DNA of 33,046 bases from Deltaproteobacteria bacterium. GTDB lineage: Bacteria > Myxococcota_A > Polyangia > JAAYKL01. The stretch covers positions 1 to 33,046 of the forward strand of contig JAUVDV010000059.1 of assembly GCA_030595125.1 (NCBI GenBank), written 5' to 3'. Of this stretch, positions 15,500 to 23,950 are shown piece after piece. How positions within the stretch are numbered: the first letter of the stretch is position 1; each line of letters opens with the position of its first letter. The notes under the pieces were generated by a model that was not told the origin of the DNA, did not search any database, and saw nothing but the letters and a program-made list of their open reading frames with translations. A program made the position numbers and the translations under genes.

Positions 15500-16186
15500 A
15501 TGAATATTGTAAGAGCCCGGTATGGCATTTCAATCCTCGTCGTTGTTCTCTCAGCGTGCCTGGGCGCGTGCTGGACGGAACAGCCGGTGTTATTGGTCGG
15601 GGCAACCGACGCCGACATGGACGCGGACACGGACACGGATTCCGACACGGACACGGATTCCGACACTGACGCGGACACCGATTCCGACACGGACACCGGC
15701 CCGGTGGATTGCGAGGAGATCCCCGATTATTGTTGCCACGAGGATTGCCCGTGCAACGATGACGATTTTTCACAGTGCGTGCTGACCTCATGGAGCTGGG
15801 AGGACGGTATGCTTGGTGTATGCAAGGAGCCGACTCCGGACGGAAACGTCTGCTGGATGGGAACCGATTGCTTCTCCGAGCATGTGTGCGCAGGCGCGTT
15901 TGTGTGCGGGTGCAACATGGACTGCATGGAGGAAGATTCCATGGGATACTGCGCTGCCGGAACCGGCGGTTGTTGCGACTCGTCGTCAGAAAATTCGTGT
16001 GATGAAGGTTACTTCTGCATGCCCTATGCTGACGGTTTTGACGTCTGTCACCATGTGCTCAACGATAATCTCCAGTGCTGGACCCACGACGATTGTGCCG
16101 GCGGCGCGGGCACCTGCGAGGGCGCTCAGCTGTGCAGTTGCAACACGAACTGCATCTCGGTCGTGGGGCACTGTGACTACGACTAG
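15500..16186 (+). CDS. Cys-rich lipoprotein with Asp-Thr/Ser stalk (paralogue of 2862-3563)
   Basis: A 228-residue protein. A GGAGG ribosome binding site lies just before the ATG. The signal peptide ends LGAC (Cys24) and begins like its paralogue (RYGISILVVVLSACLGAC against RHGISILVVILSTCLASC). The stalk covers about residues 36-66. The Cys-rich domain is almost co-linear with the other copy, with DCEEIPDYCCHEDCPC, VCGCNMDC, CCDSSSENSC and, at the end, QLCSCNTNC. The last motif keeps two Cys lost in the other copy. The function is unknown. It has its own promoter, and its stop is 16 bp from the convergent sahH stop. Confidence 0.9.
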   Translation: MNIVRARYGISILVVVLSACLGACWTEQPVLLVGATDADMDADTDTDSDTDTDSDTDADTDSDTDTGPVDCEEIPDYCCHEDCPCNDDDFSQCVLTSWSWEDGMLGVCKEPTPDGNVCWMGTDCFSEHVCAGAFVCGCNMDCMEEDSMGYCAAGTGGCCDSSSENSCDEGYFCMPYADGFDVCHHVLNDNLQCWTHDDCAGGAGTCEGAQLCSCNTNCISVVGHCDYD

Positions 16187-16202
16187 CTAGCCACCAGGTC
16201 TC

Positions 16203-17636
16203 TCAGTACCTGTAGTGATCGGGCTTGTAGGGTCCCTCGACCTTGACGCCGATGTAATCGGCCTGCTCCTTCGAGAGCTCGGTCAACTTGACGCCGAGTT
16301 TGCCGATATGGAATCGAGCGACCTCCTCGTCGAGAGCCTTGGGCAGCATGTAGACGCCCAATTCCGGTTTGTCCCTCGCCAGCGCAATCTGCGCGAGGCA
16401 CTGGTTGGTAAACGAACTGGACATCACGAAGCTCGGGTGCCCCGTCGCGCAGCCCAGGTTTACCAGGCGTCCCTCGGCGAGCATGAAGATCGCGTGCCCG
16501 TCAGGGTAGAGCCACTTGTCCACCTGGGGCTTGATGTTGATCTTCTTGATTCCGGTCCAGGTCTCGAGCTTGTCCATCTGAATCTCGTTGTCGAAATGTC
16601 CGATGTTACACACGATGGTCTGGTCCTTCATTTTCGACATGTGATCGGCCGTAATGACGTCCTTGTTGCCGGTGGCGGTCACGAAGATATCAATCTCGTG
16701 GAGCGCGTCCTCGGTGGTGGTTACCTCGAAACCCTCCATGGCGGCCTGTAGCGCGCAGATGGGGTCGATCTCGGTTATCAGCACCCGTGCGCCGAAGCCG
16801 CGCATTGACTGGGCGCAGCCCTTGCCCACGTCCCCGTATCCGCAGACCAGAACGACCTTGCCGGCGACCATGACGTCGGTGGCGCGCTTGATGCCGTCGG
16901 CCAGAGACTCGCGGCAACCGTAGAGGTTGTCGAACTTGGATTTGGTAACCGAATCGTTGACGTTGTACGCGGGGAACAGAAGCGTGCCGTCCTCCATGCG
17001 CTGATAGAGCCGGTGCACTCCGGTGGTTGTCTCCTCGGACGCGCCCAGAATCTCGGGCACCGCCCTGTGCCAGCGACTGTTGTCCTTTGCGATGATCTCG
17101 CGCAGGAGCTCCTCAATTTCGATCTCTTCGGCCACGGTGGTGGTTATCTTGGGCAGTGCGCCGTCTTTTTTCAGAATAGCTTCCAGCTCATAACCCTTGT
17201 GGACAAGCAGGGTGGCGTCGCCGCCGTCGTCCACGATGAGGGTGGGTCCCACGCCCCCGGGGAAGTCCAGCGCCCGGTTGGTGCATTGCCAGTATTCCTT
17301 GAGGGTCTCGCCCTTCCACGCGAAAACCGGGATGCCCTTAGCGGCGATGGCAGCGGCCGCGTGATCCTGCGTGGAGAATATGTTGCAGCTGGCCCATCGC
17401 ACCTGAGCGCCGAGGATCTCGAGGGTTTCGATGAGCACGGCGGTCTGTACGGTCATGTGCAGAGATCCCATGACACGGTGGCCCGCGAGCGGTTTCTCCG
17501 CGCCGTATTTCTCACGCACGGACATCAGGCCGGGCATCTCCTGCTCGGCAATTTCGATCTCCTTGCGTCCGAAGTCGGCCAGGGACAGATCCGCAACCTT
17601 GAAGTCAGTGAAATCAGCCTTGCTGGAAGCTTCCAT
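16203..17636 (-). CDS. ahcY: S-adenosylhomocysteine hydrolase
   Basis: A 477-residue protein. The ATG at 17636 was chosen since GGAAAGGAT lies upstream; an in-frame start 33 bases earlier is less likely. It hydrolyses S-adenosylhomocysteine to adenosine and homocysteine, clearing the inhibitor of methyltransferases in the cytoplasm; it uses tightly bound NAD. Family signatures are visible: [19 protein letters not shown], the NAD-binding [35 protein letters not shown], and the conserved C-terminal Lys and Tyr in PYKPDHYRY. The length and the helical insert (residues about 180-215) are typical of bacterial enzymes. It is the last gene of a minus-strand run behind two lipoprotein genes, 37 bp from the previous stop. 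Confidence 0.97.
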   Translation of the reverse strand: MEASSKADFTDFKVADLSLADFGRKEIEIAEQEMPGLMSVREKYGAEKPLAGHRVMGSLHMTVQTAVLIETLEILGAQVRWASCNIFSTQDHAAAAIAAKGIPVFAWKGETLKEYWQCTNRALDFPGGVGPTLIVDDGGDATLLVHKGYELEAILKKDGALPKITTTVAEEIEIEELLREIIAKDNSRWHRAVPEILGASEETTTGVHRLYQRMEDGTLLFPAYNVNDSVTKSKFDNLYGCRESLADGIKRATDVMVAGKVVLVCGYGDVGKGCAQSMRGFGARVLITEIDPICALQAAMEGFEVTTTEDALHEIDIFVTATGNKDVITADHMSKMKDQTIVCNIGHFDNEIQMDKLETWTGIKKINIKPQVDKWLYPDGHAIFMLAEGRLVNLGCATGHPSFVMSSSFTNQCLAQIALARDKPELGVYMLPKALDEEVARFHIGKLGVKLTELSKEQADYIGVKVEGPYKPDHYRY

Positions 17637-17673
17637 TTTTTTGCGATCCTTTCCGCGTGAATACTTCACAAAA

Positions 17674-18612
17674 TCAACGAGCCACCTTTTTATCTTTTTC
17701 CCTTTCCGTCAAGTGATCGGGTGAAGATCGCGGAGCTTTTATGCCCTTAGGGAAGACGATGATGTACGAGTTCTTGCCTGTCTCAATGAGCGCCGCCGTT
17801 TCCCGTGACGCCAGGCTTGTGACCTTGTCGTACCAGATTTCTTCACGGGCGGTGCTTGCGGCCTGAACGAACTCCGGCACGTAGATGTCAATCTCCACGT
17901 ATTTTCCGCGCGCCGCCTTTTGCATGGCCGGCCCGTAAGAAAAGGTCTTCCAGTCCTTCGCCGGAGAGAGATCGTTGTGGATGGCGCCGCTGAACACGGC
18001 GATCATCCGGTGGTCGTCCGGGGGTCTCTTTTCGATGATCTTGCCGGTCGTCTCCATCAGGCGCCGTGCGACGAGCTCCAGCATCTCCAGGTAATCGACC
18101 CCGCCGTCCGCCATGTGCACCTTTTCGTAGTCCGCGCACTCCATCTTGAGGATGTGGGGTTGTACGCCCAGAACCCTGGCCGCCTTGAGCATTCTCAGGT
18201 TCTCGTCTTCGGTCTCGTCCGGGCGCTTCGACACCTTGTTCACGTCGGACACCACCTGCTTTTCCACCTCGCCGCAATGTCCTTCGCTGACCCACGCCTC
18301 CACGACGAGGTCGGAAGTTCGTTGCGCCATCACCGGTAGCAGCTGGTCCGCGAAACGCTCGATGGTGGACAGGGTGCCGACGGTTCCGGTTTGCTGGTGA
18401 AACTCTCCGAAGCCGACAACCGAGGGATCGGTCTCATCGAGCACCGCCTCGAGCGCCTTTGCCGCGCTACTGAAGATCCGGTGGGGCAGGGCATCCGGGG
18501 GGGCTTCACGCGTTGTCTCGACGGGGTTCGCTTCACGAGGCTTCTCGCCGCACGCGAGCCCGGTCGTGAAGGGCAAGAGCGCTGACAAAAGTAAAAATGC
18601 GGGTGTTTTCAC
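17674..18612 (-). CDS. Lipoprotein, ChaN/TIKI/EreA-like superfamily
   Basis: A 312-residue protein. The start is a GTG (18610-18612) directly abutting the upstream stop (TGAGTG), suggesting translational coupling. The signal peptide ends TGLAC (Cys21). The mature part contains [12 protein letters not shown], a Gly-Glu-x-His motif typical of ChaN (haem-binding), TIKI and erythromycin-esterase-like folds, and a second His in [12 protein letters not shown]. Other features are an amphipathic C-terminal tail rich in Lys/Arg/Glu. The enzymatic or binding role is unknown; the metal/haem site is inferred from the His motifs. It has no Asp-Thr stalk, unlike its upstream partner. Confidence 0.85.
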   Translation of the reverse strand: MKTPAFLLLSALLPFTTGLACGEKPREANPVETTREAPPDALPHRIFSSAAKALEAVLDETDPSVVGFGEFHQQTGTVGTLSTIERFADQLLPVMAQRTSDLVVEAWVSEGHCGEVEKQVVSDVNKVSKRPDETEDENLRMLKAARVLGVQPHILKMECADYEKVHMADGGVDYLEMLELVARRLMETTGKIIEKRPPDDHRMIAVFSGAIHNDLSPAKDWKTFSYGPAMQKAARGKYVEIDIYVPEFVQAASTAREEIWYDKVTSLASRETAALIETGKNSYIIVFPKGIKAPRSSPDHLTEREKDKKVAR

Positions 18613-19926
18613 TCAGTAGTCGATGATGATGTTGGGCTTGTTGCTCACCACACTGCTCGCGGTGGTTGGGCTAGCCGGGTTGCAGTTTGTACTATCGCTG
18701 TAGTGGTATATCGAGGAGTTGCCTGACACGGTATAGGTATCAAAGGTGGGACCCGAGTAGTAGGTTCCCATGTTCCGGTCCACGGCAATTACCAGATTGT
18801 CCGTGCCGTTGTAGGCAAACGCGGTATCCAGATTCACCTCCAGCCACAGAGCCACCGATCCCAGGGTGACGTTTCCGGCGAAGACCTGAGTCATCGCGCT
18901 GGTGGGCACCCAGTCGGTGGTACCCGAGAATGCGGTCTTGGTGGTATTGCCCATGTAAATCACTATCGGCTCTGAGGACGAGCCCGATCCGTTGAAGTCC
19001 CAGGCCACCTGCGTGATGTTGCCAGCACCACAGAGTTCCGCCGCCGTGTAAATGGTCTGGGAGTATGAGTAGTTGTAGAACGAGTACATGGGGAGGTACG
19101 AATAGGCCATTGTCCCCGTACTCAACTCACACTCATTGACCACGAAGATCTCAATTTCGTAGGCCTCATCAATCGGGATGCCACACGCCTGGTCGATGGC
19201 CGAGGTCTCCACGGTGAGAGTGTACGCGTCGCCGTTTACCACGCCTGAGAACTCCACCTCGAACTCGTTTGCATCGATGGTCGTCAGGGAATCGAGGGTG
19301 CCCGAACCGGTCACCTGCGCCCATGTAAGATCCGACATTGTCAGGGGCACCATGTCCTTGCTGAACGAGATGATGAAGGAGTAGGACGACTCACCCGACA
19401 GGAAGGTCTGGACGGGCGCGCTGGTGACGGTCGGCGGCGTGGGATCCGGGCAGATGGTCTCGAATGTCCACGTGTTACCCTCGGTAAAGCAGCCCTGGTC
19501 GTCTATCGCGACCACCTTCCAGCAGTAGGTTGTGCTCGGCACCAGGGACAGGCCGGTGAGCTCCGATTCGGTTACTGTCTCGTACTCGTCGCCGGGGTAG
19601 TCCGGGGCGGGGCAATCGGTTCCAAGATACACGTCATAATGGGTAGCGAGGTAGGAATCCATCCAGTTGAGTGTGTCTGTGCTCGCGGTGCTCACGCCCG
19701 TGGTTCCGTCGGCCGGAATAGGGTTGGAGGGTTTGAGGGGAGCGGGGACGCAGTGAGGGCCCGTGTCGGTGTCCGTGTCGGAGTCGCTGTCGGAGTCCGA
19801 GTCCGTGTCGGAGTCGCTGTCGGAGTCACTGTCACTGCCGATGTCGAGATGGTCATCATCGTTACCGCAACTCCATGATCCCAGACATGCGCATGTGATG
19901 ATTGCGAGAAATATATATTTTTTCAA
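18613..19926 (-). CDS. Stalked lipoprotein with FnIII/Ig-like and adhesin-like domains
   Basis: A 437-residue protein. The start is a TTG (19924-19926), chosen because AAGGAGAG lies 6-7 bp upstream and no ATG/GTG fits. The signal peptide ends SWSC (Cys20). A short Asp-(Thr/Ser) stalk follows, then a fibronectin-III-like region (residues 60-150: STDTLNWMDSYLATHYDVYLG), an Ig-like SbsA-type domain (PPTVTSAPVQTFLSGESSYSF region) and a C-terminal domain (TAAELCGAGNITQVAWDF, IVIYMGNTTKTAFSG, FAYNGTDNLVIAVDRNMGTY) of a type common in bacterial surface and cleaved-adhesin proteins. The Ig-like domain is homologous to that in the divergent gene 20162. Probably an adhesin-like display protein. Confidence 0.9.
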   Translation of the reverse strand: MKKYIFLAIITCACLGSWSCGNDDDHLDIGSDSDSDSDSDTDSDSDSDSDTDTDTGPHCVPAPLKPSNPIPADGTTGVSTASTDTLNWMDSYLATHYDVYLGTDCPAPDYPGDEYETVTESELTGLSLVPSTTYCWKVVAIDDQGCFTEGNTWTFETICPDPTPPTVTSAPVQTFLSGESSYSFIISFSKDMVPLTMSDLTWAQVTGSGTLDSLTTIDANEFEVEFSGVVNGDAYTLTVETSAIDQACGIPIDEAYEIEIFVVNECELSTGTMAYSYLPMYSFYNYSYSQTIYTAAELCGAGNITQVAWDFNGSGSSSEPIVIYMGNTTKTAFSGTTDWVPTSAMTQVFAGNVTLGSVALWLEVNLDTAFAYNGTDNLVIAVDRNMGTYYSGPTFDTYTVSGNSSIYHYSDSTNCNPASPTTASSVVSNKPNIIIDY

Positions 19927-19987
19927 TGTTCTCTCCTTGGGACTACTTCCCAGACAGATTTCGTTAATTTTTCTGTGCTCGCTCTAC

Positions 19988-19996
19988 ATAGTACCA
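19988..19996 (-). promoter_or_regulatory. Extended -10 promoter for the gene at 19926
   Basis: The minus strand reads TGGTACTAT. The -10 lies about 62 bp before the TTG start. No -35 box is clear. Confidence 0.45.
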
Positions 19997-20080
19997 AATT
20001 CTGTTTGGTTGTTTTTGAAAATTGAAACTTTGCTACCTTCACCAAAGTTGTTTTAGATCCAGACCGCCATATCCCCCGTG

Positions 20081-20089
20081 TGCTACAAT
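20081..20089 (+). promoter_or_regulatory. Extended -10 promoter for the gene at 20162
   Basis: TGCTACAAT (TGn plus TACAAT) lies about 72 bp before the ATG. The same nine bases precede the lytic transglycosylase gene at 29368-29376. Confidence 0.5.
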
Positions 20090-20161
20090 ATTTGTTCCAA
20101 ATGCGTACAAAATGATCGGTCGGCGTACAGAACATTGATCGTTAATTACGAGGTGATCGCC

Positions 20162-22354
20162 ATGATGAATAAGAAAACAATATGGATGCTGTTTGTGATG
20201 GTGATGTTTGTTTTGATGTCTGCCGGTTGTAAAAATGCCATTTTGCCGTTCGAGGACGCCGGCACCGACACGGACACGGACACCGATACGGACACGGACA
20301 CGGACACCGATACGGACACCGACACGGACACCGATACGGACACGGACACCGATACGGACACGGACACCGATACCGAAACAGATACGGGACCGTGCGTCGA
20401 CCCGGTTGCCGGACCTCCGACAGTGACTTCCACCGACCAGTCATATGCGGGAAGCATTGCTTCGGGAACGTACACGCTCACATTCAGCGAGGATGTGACC
20501 GGTGTCGGAGCGCCCAACATTTCATGGGCCCCGGTGACGGGCACGGGCATCATGACAAGTGTTACCGCCGTGGACGCCGCCACCTATACAGTGGCGTTCT
20601 CGGGCGTATCCGGGGGGGACGAGTATACCCTGTCCATAGGCACGGGAGTGGTTGACACATGCGATAATCCTCTGGCCGCCACCGTGGAAATTTCGATAAC
20701 TATCAGCGATAGCACATGGACGAGCTGTTCCAGTTTCGGCACGCTCGTTCTGAGCGTAACGGCGTCACCACCGTCTCTTCCCACCGGAGACACAACAAAC
20801 GACGGTCCCGGTAGTTGCGGCGTCGCCGCGGCCGGCGCGGACATCATAGCCTCATATACGGCGACGTCCGGTGGAGATCTGCTGTTTACCTGGTCAAACG
20901 TCAACACGTCGAGTTCCTGGACCAATTACGAGATATGGCTTGGCGACTGCAATCCGGCAGTGGGAACTCAGCTTTATTGCAGCCTCTCTACAGGCAACTT
21001 CGCCAATTTTGTATACGACGCGAACATTGGAGACGTCTTCTACATGAAGGCAATATCCTATACTGCGGGTAGCGACTTCACCTCCGCCGATTTCCGGGTG
21101 GAAACGTTTACTCCGGTTGCAGGAGAGGTCTGTTCCAGCGCTGTCGACCTTTCCTCGGTGTCCTTTCCGTACACGCTGACCGGGAGCTTCACCATGGATC
21201 CGACCGTGGGCGGGAGTTGCGATACTACTCCCTTCAACGCGTCATGGTTCACCTATACCCCCACGGCGACCGGCTGGTACCAGATCTCGGGTCAGAACCA
21301 GTCCGTCTCTGGCGGGTATCCCCGCATAGCGATTTTCGAGACAGATTCCTGCAGCCCGCTGGGACCGGAGATTGAATGCGAAGCCGGGCTCTATGGGGAT
21401 TCGACGGCTGCTGCGGACCCGGTAGTACTGAGCGCGGGTACCGAATATCTGATCATGTTCTACACAGCGTACGATACTTATCCGATGCTCAACCCCATTA
21501 TCGATATCCAGGCCATGGGTACGCCCGCGGACGGATCCATGTGCGCAACCGCATTCGATCTGAACACCGTGACCCTTCCGTACCAGCTGACCGGGGTGTT
21601 CGACTATGACCCCGCAGTTGGACCGAGTTGCACCACCGGGACTGCAAACGCGGCCTGGTTCACGTACACGCCGCCGTCAAGCGGTTGGTACAACATCATC
21701 GGCGTAAACCACTCCGCCTCAAGCGGTTACGCGCGCATCGCCGTCTTCGCGACCACCGAGTGCGATCCGTACGGGACGGAGCAGAAATGTGCCGCGGGAG
21801 GTTACTCGGACACCACTGCCGAAACCAGCTCGGTCTATCTCAACAGCGGTACGGATTACCTGATCATGTTCTTTACCTATTGGAATACATACCAGATGGA
21901 GGATCCGGAGATCGACATCGTCACCACCGGGCCTCCTCCGGACGGGGACAGTTGTTCCCAGTTGGCGACCACGGGCTCGACGAATTACTACGTGGGCGTT
22001 TCGAGCGAGGATTGCTGGGCATGGACCGCCGACATGAGCAACACGGCCGTGGATCACGCCTTCTCCTGCGATTCCTTCACCGGGGGGGACATGGTGATCG
22101 AGTACACCACGGGGGCATCCCAGACAACGCTCAACTTCGACGGAAGCGTCGCCAACGGATACACGGGTTCGCACATTGCGCTTCAGATCATCGAGTCACC
22201 CTGCGCAACCGGAACTTCACTCTACTGTGCGTCGACTTACGGAGTCTTGAGCGACTCCGGTTCGGTCACGGTGACGCCGAGCACCACGTACTACATCTGG
22301 GTGGGTGAGGGTTACGCGCAATATCTACCCGATATCGACATCTGTCTGTGGTAG
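20162..22354 (+). CDS. Stalked lipoprotein with Ig-like domain and two tandem 125-residue domains
   Basis: A 730-residue protein. The ATG at 20162 (or 20165) follows GAGGTGAT; the longer frame is not needed. The signal peptide ends MSAGC (Cys23). A long Asp-Thr stalk (about residues 35-75) has almost no other residues. Then an Ig-like SbsA-type domain (PPTVTSTDQSYAGSIASG) shares its pattern with 18613-19926. Two tandem homologous domains follow: SSAVDLSSVSFPYTLTGSF and ATAFDLNTVTLPYQLTGVF, each with AxWFTYTPxxxGWYxI, RIAIFET or RIAVFAT, and YLIMFYT or YLIMFFT. A further related half-domain ends the protein. Similar pre-peptidase-like beta-sandwiches occur in secreted proteins. It converges with the next gene (14-bp gap). 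Confidence 0.92.
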   Translation: MMNKKTIWMLFVMVMFVLMSAGCKNAILPFEDAGTDTDTDTDTDTDTDTDTDTDTDTDTDTDTDTDTDTDTETDTGPCVDPVAGPPTVTSTDQSYAGSIASGTYTLTFSEDVTGVGAPNISWAPVTGTGIMTSVTAVDAATYTVAFSGVSGGDEYTLSIGTGVVDTCDNPLAATVEISITISDSTWTSCSSFGTLVLSVTASPPSLPTGDTTNDGPGSCGVAAAGADIIASYTATSGGDLLFTWSNVNTSSSWTNYEIWLGDCNPAVGTQLYCSLSTGNFANFVYDANIGDVFYMKAISYTAGSDFTSADFRVETFTPVAGEVCSSAVDLSSVSFPYTLTGSFTMDPTVGGSCDTTPFNASWFTYTPTATGWYQISGQNQSVSGGYPRIAIFETDSCSPLGPEIECEAGLYGDSTAAADPVVLSAGTEYLIMFYTAYDTYPMLNPIIDIQAMGTPADGSMCATAFDLNTVTLPYQLTGVFDYDPAVGPSCTTGTANAAWFTYTPPSSGWYNIIGVNHSASSGYARIAVFATTECDPYGTEQKCAAGGYSDTTAETSSVYLNSGTDYLIMFFTYWNTYQMEDPEIDIVTTGPPPDGDSCSQLATTGSTNYYVGVSSEDCWAWTADMSNTAVDHAFSCDSFTGGDMVIEYTTGASQTTLNFDGSVANGYTGSHIALQIIESPCATGTSLYCASTYGVLSDSGSVTVTPSTTYYIWVGEGYAQYLPDIDICLW
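20264..20385 (+). repeat. Asp-Thr coding repeats with 6/18/24-bp periodicity
   Basis: The tract is built from gacacggacaccgatacg-type units, each encoding Asp-Thr. Units repeat nearly exactly, so length change by slippage is likely and would stay in frame. Confidence 0.85.
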
Positions 22355-22368
22355 TCGGAGTCTCTGGA

Positions 22369-23139
22369 TCAGAATGATGAAAAAGCCTGGCCCATATTGA
22401 TGCCAGAGAAGGTGTCCGCTCCCGAGGTCCATGTGAAATCGGCGTAGGTGCATCCGGTGCCGGTGAGCTGGAGTGAATGTCCCACAAGGGTTGATGCACC
22501 CTCGCTCACGCCGATATCGATACTGGTCATTCCACTCGCCGGACCGTCGGTCGCGGTGAAGGTTCCACCATAGCTCACAAACTGAAGGACCGCGCTTGTG
22601 TCATCGACGATGGCGACGCCGTCGGGATCGCCGTTCTGGATCCCGTTTGAGCCGTATGAAAGGTGAAGGACTCCCATGGCTCCCTGAAGATTGGAGAAGG
22701 AGCCGTAAAGCGGTGTCGTCGAGTACGCGGATGTGTCCGCTCCGTTGTAGAGAACTATTGACCACCCCGCCACAGATGTACCCGCCGGTCCCGCGATTTC
22801 TATTGCCTCGCCCACGTCGGTGCTGATGTTGTCGTAATGAATTTCGTTGATGAAAACTTCACCCGCAGCGCAGTCCACTTCAGTGTCGGTGTCCGTGTCG
22901 GAGTCCGTGTCGGTGTCCGTGTCCGGGCCGGAGTCCACGTCTGTGTCGGTGTCCGTGTCGGTGTCCGTGTCCGGGCCTGAGTCCGCATCGGTATCGGTGT
23001 CAGTGTCGGTGTCCGTGTCCGTATCTGCGTCGGAATCCGAGTCCCCGCTGGTTCCGAGCTCGGTCCTCGAGTCGGCACAACCGGGTGCGATCGCGACGCC
23101 CATGAGGACCAGTCCAAAGATAATAAGAAACAGTCTCAT
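22369..23139 (-). CDS. Stalked lipoprotein with lamin-tail-like domain
   Basis: A 256-residue protein. The ATG at 23139 follows AAGGGAT and is 8 codons inside the longest frame. The signal peptide ends IAPGC (Cys21). A long Asp-Thr stalk with Gly-Pro interruptions (SGPDTDTD, twice) follows to about residue 95. The C-terminal 160 residues match the lamin tail domain pattern: EVFINEIHYDNISTDVGEAI, then IAGPAGTSVAGWSIVLYNG, NGIQNGDPDGVAIVDD, VSYGGTFTATDGPASGMTS, LVGHSLQLTGTG. These beta-sandwich domains sit on secreted nucleases and surface proteins and probably mediate binding. No enzymatic domain is present. Confidence 0.92.
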   Translation of the reverse strand: MRLFLIIFGLVLMGVAIAPGCADSRTELGTSGDSDSDADTDTDTDTDTDTDADSGPDTDTDTDTDTDVDSGPDTDTDTDSDTDTDTEVDCAAGEVFINEIHYDNISTDVGEAIEIAGPAGTSVAGWSIVLYNGADTSAYSTTPLYGSFSNLQGAMGVLHLSYGSNGIQNGDPDGVAIVDDTSAVLQFVSYGGTFTATDGPASGMTSIDIGVSEGASTLVGHSLQLTGTGCTYADFTWTSGADTFSGINMGQAFSSF

Positions 23140-23169
23140 AGATCCCTTATATGTCAGATTCATATGGAT

Positions 23170-23183
23170 TTCTACGAGCAGGA
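23170..23183 (+). repeat. Direct repeat copy 1 flanking the toxin-antitoxin cassette
   Basis: TTCTACGAGCAGGA, a perfect 14-bp match to 23937-23950. The second copy is the 3' end of ptb (the last two full codons and the stop on the minus strand), so this copy resembles a duplicated end of ptb. Confidence 0.75.
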
Positions 23184-23209
23184 CTTCGTGGTCTTTTTTA
23201 CCTCCGGAC

Positions 23210-23240
23210 TTGATTGTATGTAAAATATGATTATCATATT
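23210..23240 (+). promoter_or_regulatory. Promoter and palindromic operator of the toxin-antitoxin operon
   Basis: TTGATT (23210-23215), 16 bp, then TATCAT (23232-23237). A perfect palindrome AATATGAT-t-ATCATATT (23224-23240) covers the -10 box. Phd-type antitoxins commonly bind such palindromes to repress their own operon. Confidence 0.6.
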
Positions 23241-23260
23241 ATCAGATAGAGGGATACAAT

Positions 23261-23539
23261 ATGACCGAGCAAACAACGATAACGGCGACAGTTCTTGTCA
23301 GATCCATCTCTGACGTCCTCAACCGCGTCTTGTACAGAGGCGAGCGATTTATAGTTCAGCGAGGAGGCAAGACAATTGCCAGGCTTGGACCCATCAAGCA
23401 GGCGCGGCCGATTTCGCTCGCCCAGTTGGCCAGTCATCTCGAGGGGATCGCGGTACCTGACAGGGGCTTTTTCGACGATCTGGAGCAAATCCAGTTGAAC
23501 CAACCGGATGAAGAAGAGATCTCGTGGTCCAGCTCATAG
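23261..23539 (+). CDS. Phd/YefM-like antitoxin
   Basis: A 92-residue protein. AGAGGG precedes the ATG. The N-terminal half follows the Phd/YefM pattern (VLVRSISDVLNRVLYRGERFIVQRGGKTIARLGPI), which dimerises and binds DNA. The C-terminal half is acidic and probably disordered (DDLEQIQLNQPDEEEIS), as expected of a toxin-wrapping tail. It overlaps the toxin gene by 16 bp. It should neutralise the PIN toxin and, with it, repress the operon through the palindrome at 23224-23240. Whether it is a Phd or another VapB class cannot be settled by eye. Confidence 0.8.
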   Translation: MTEQTTITATVLVRSISDVLNRVLYRGERFIVQRGGKTIARLGPIKQARPISLAQLASHLEGIAVPDRGFFDDLEQIQLNQPDEEEISWSSS

Positions 23540-23931
23540 ACACAAGCGTAATCATCGAGCTTGAGCGCAGGGGTATGACTGTAAATGAACTGGCGCGTGT
23601 CGCGCCGGACCAGCCGGTAGCTCTGGCCTCGATTACAGCTTCGGAGCTTCTCGTCGGTGTTCATCGGGCAAATACCCGGGTTCAAAAGACCAGACGAAGT
23701 TTGTTTGTGGAGAAGATCCTGGAGGTGGTTCCGGTTTTCCCCTTTGATCTCGCCGCCGCGAGAATACATGCGAAGCTTGGAGCTTTTCTGATGACCAAGG
23801 GAAAGCGGATCGGCGCTCACGACTTGATCATAGCGGCCACCGCGCTGGCCAATAACTGCTCTGTCCTTACGGGAAACGCAAGAGAGTTCAATAGAGTGCC
23901 CGACCTCGATGTGGTTGTTCCCGGCTGGTAG
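23524..23931 (+). CDS. vapC: VapC-type PIN-domain ribonuclease toxin
   Basis: A 135-residue protein. The start is a GTG inside the antitoxin gene, an overlap of 16 bp. The PIN fold is clear: Asp6 in MVQLIDTSVIIE, Glu41 in SITASELLVG, Asp100 in GAHDLIIAATA and Asn118 in TGNAREFNRV; these acidic residues bind magnesium. VapC toxins cut RNA (tRNA or rRNA) and halt translation when freed from the antitoxin. All catalytic residues are intact. The RNA target cannot be inferred. It ends 7 bp from the convergent ptb stop, next to the second copy of the 14-bp repeat. Confidence 0.92.
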   Translation: MVQLIDTSVIIELERRGMTVNELARVAPDQPVALASITASELLVGVHRANTRVQKTRRSLFVEKILEVVPVFPFDLAAARIHAKLGAFLMTKGKRIGAHDLIIAATALANNCSVLTGNAREFNRVPDLDVVVPGW

Positions 23932-23936
23932 AAACC

Positions 23937-23950
23937 TTCTACGAGCAGGA
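23937..23950 (+). repeat. Direct repeat copy 2, overlapping the ptb 3' end
   Basis: TTCTACGAGCAGGA, identical to 23170-23183. It contains the reverse complement of the terminal TCC-TGC-TCG-TAG of ptb. The distance between copies is 767 bp, spanning the toxin-antitoxin operon. Confidence 0.75.

Noticed and set aside
23170-23183. Insertion sequence with a transposase
   Set aside because: No transposase or terminal inverted repeats occur between the 14-bp copies, only the toxin-antitoxin operon.
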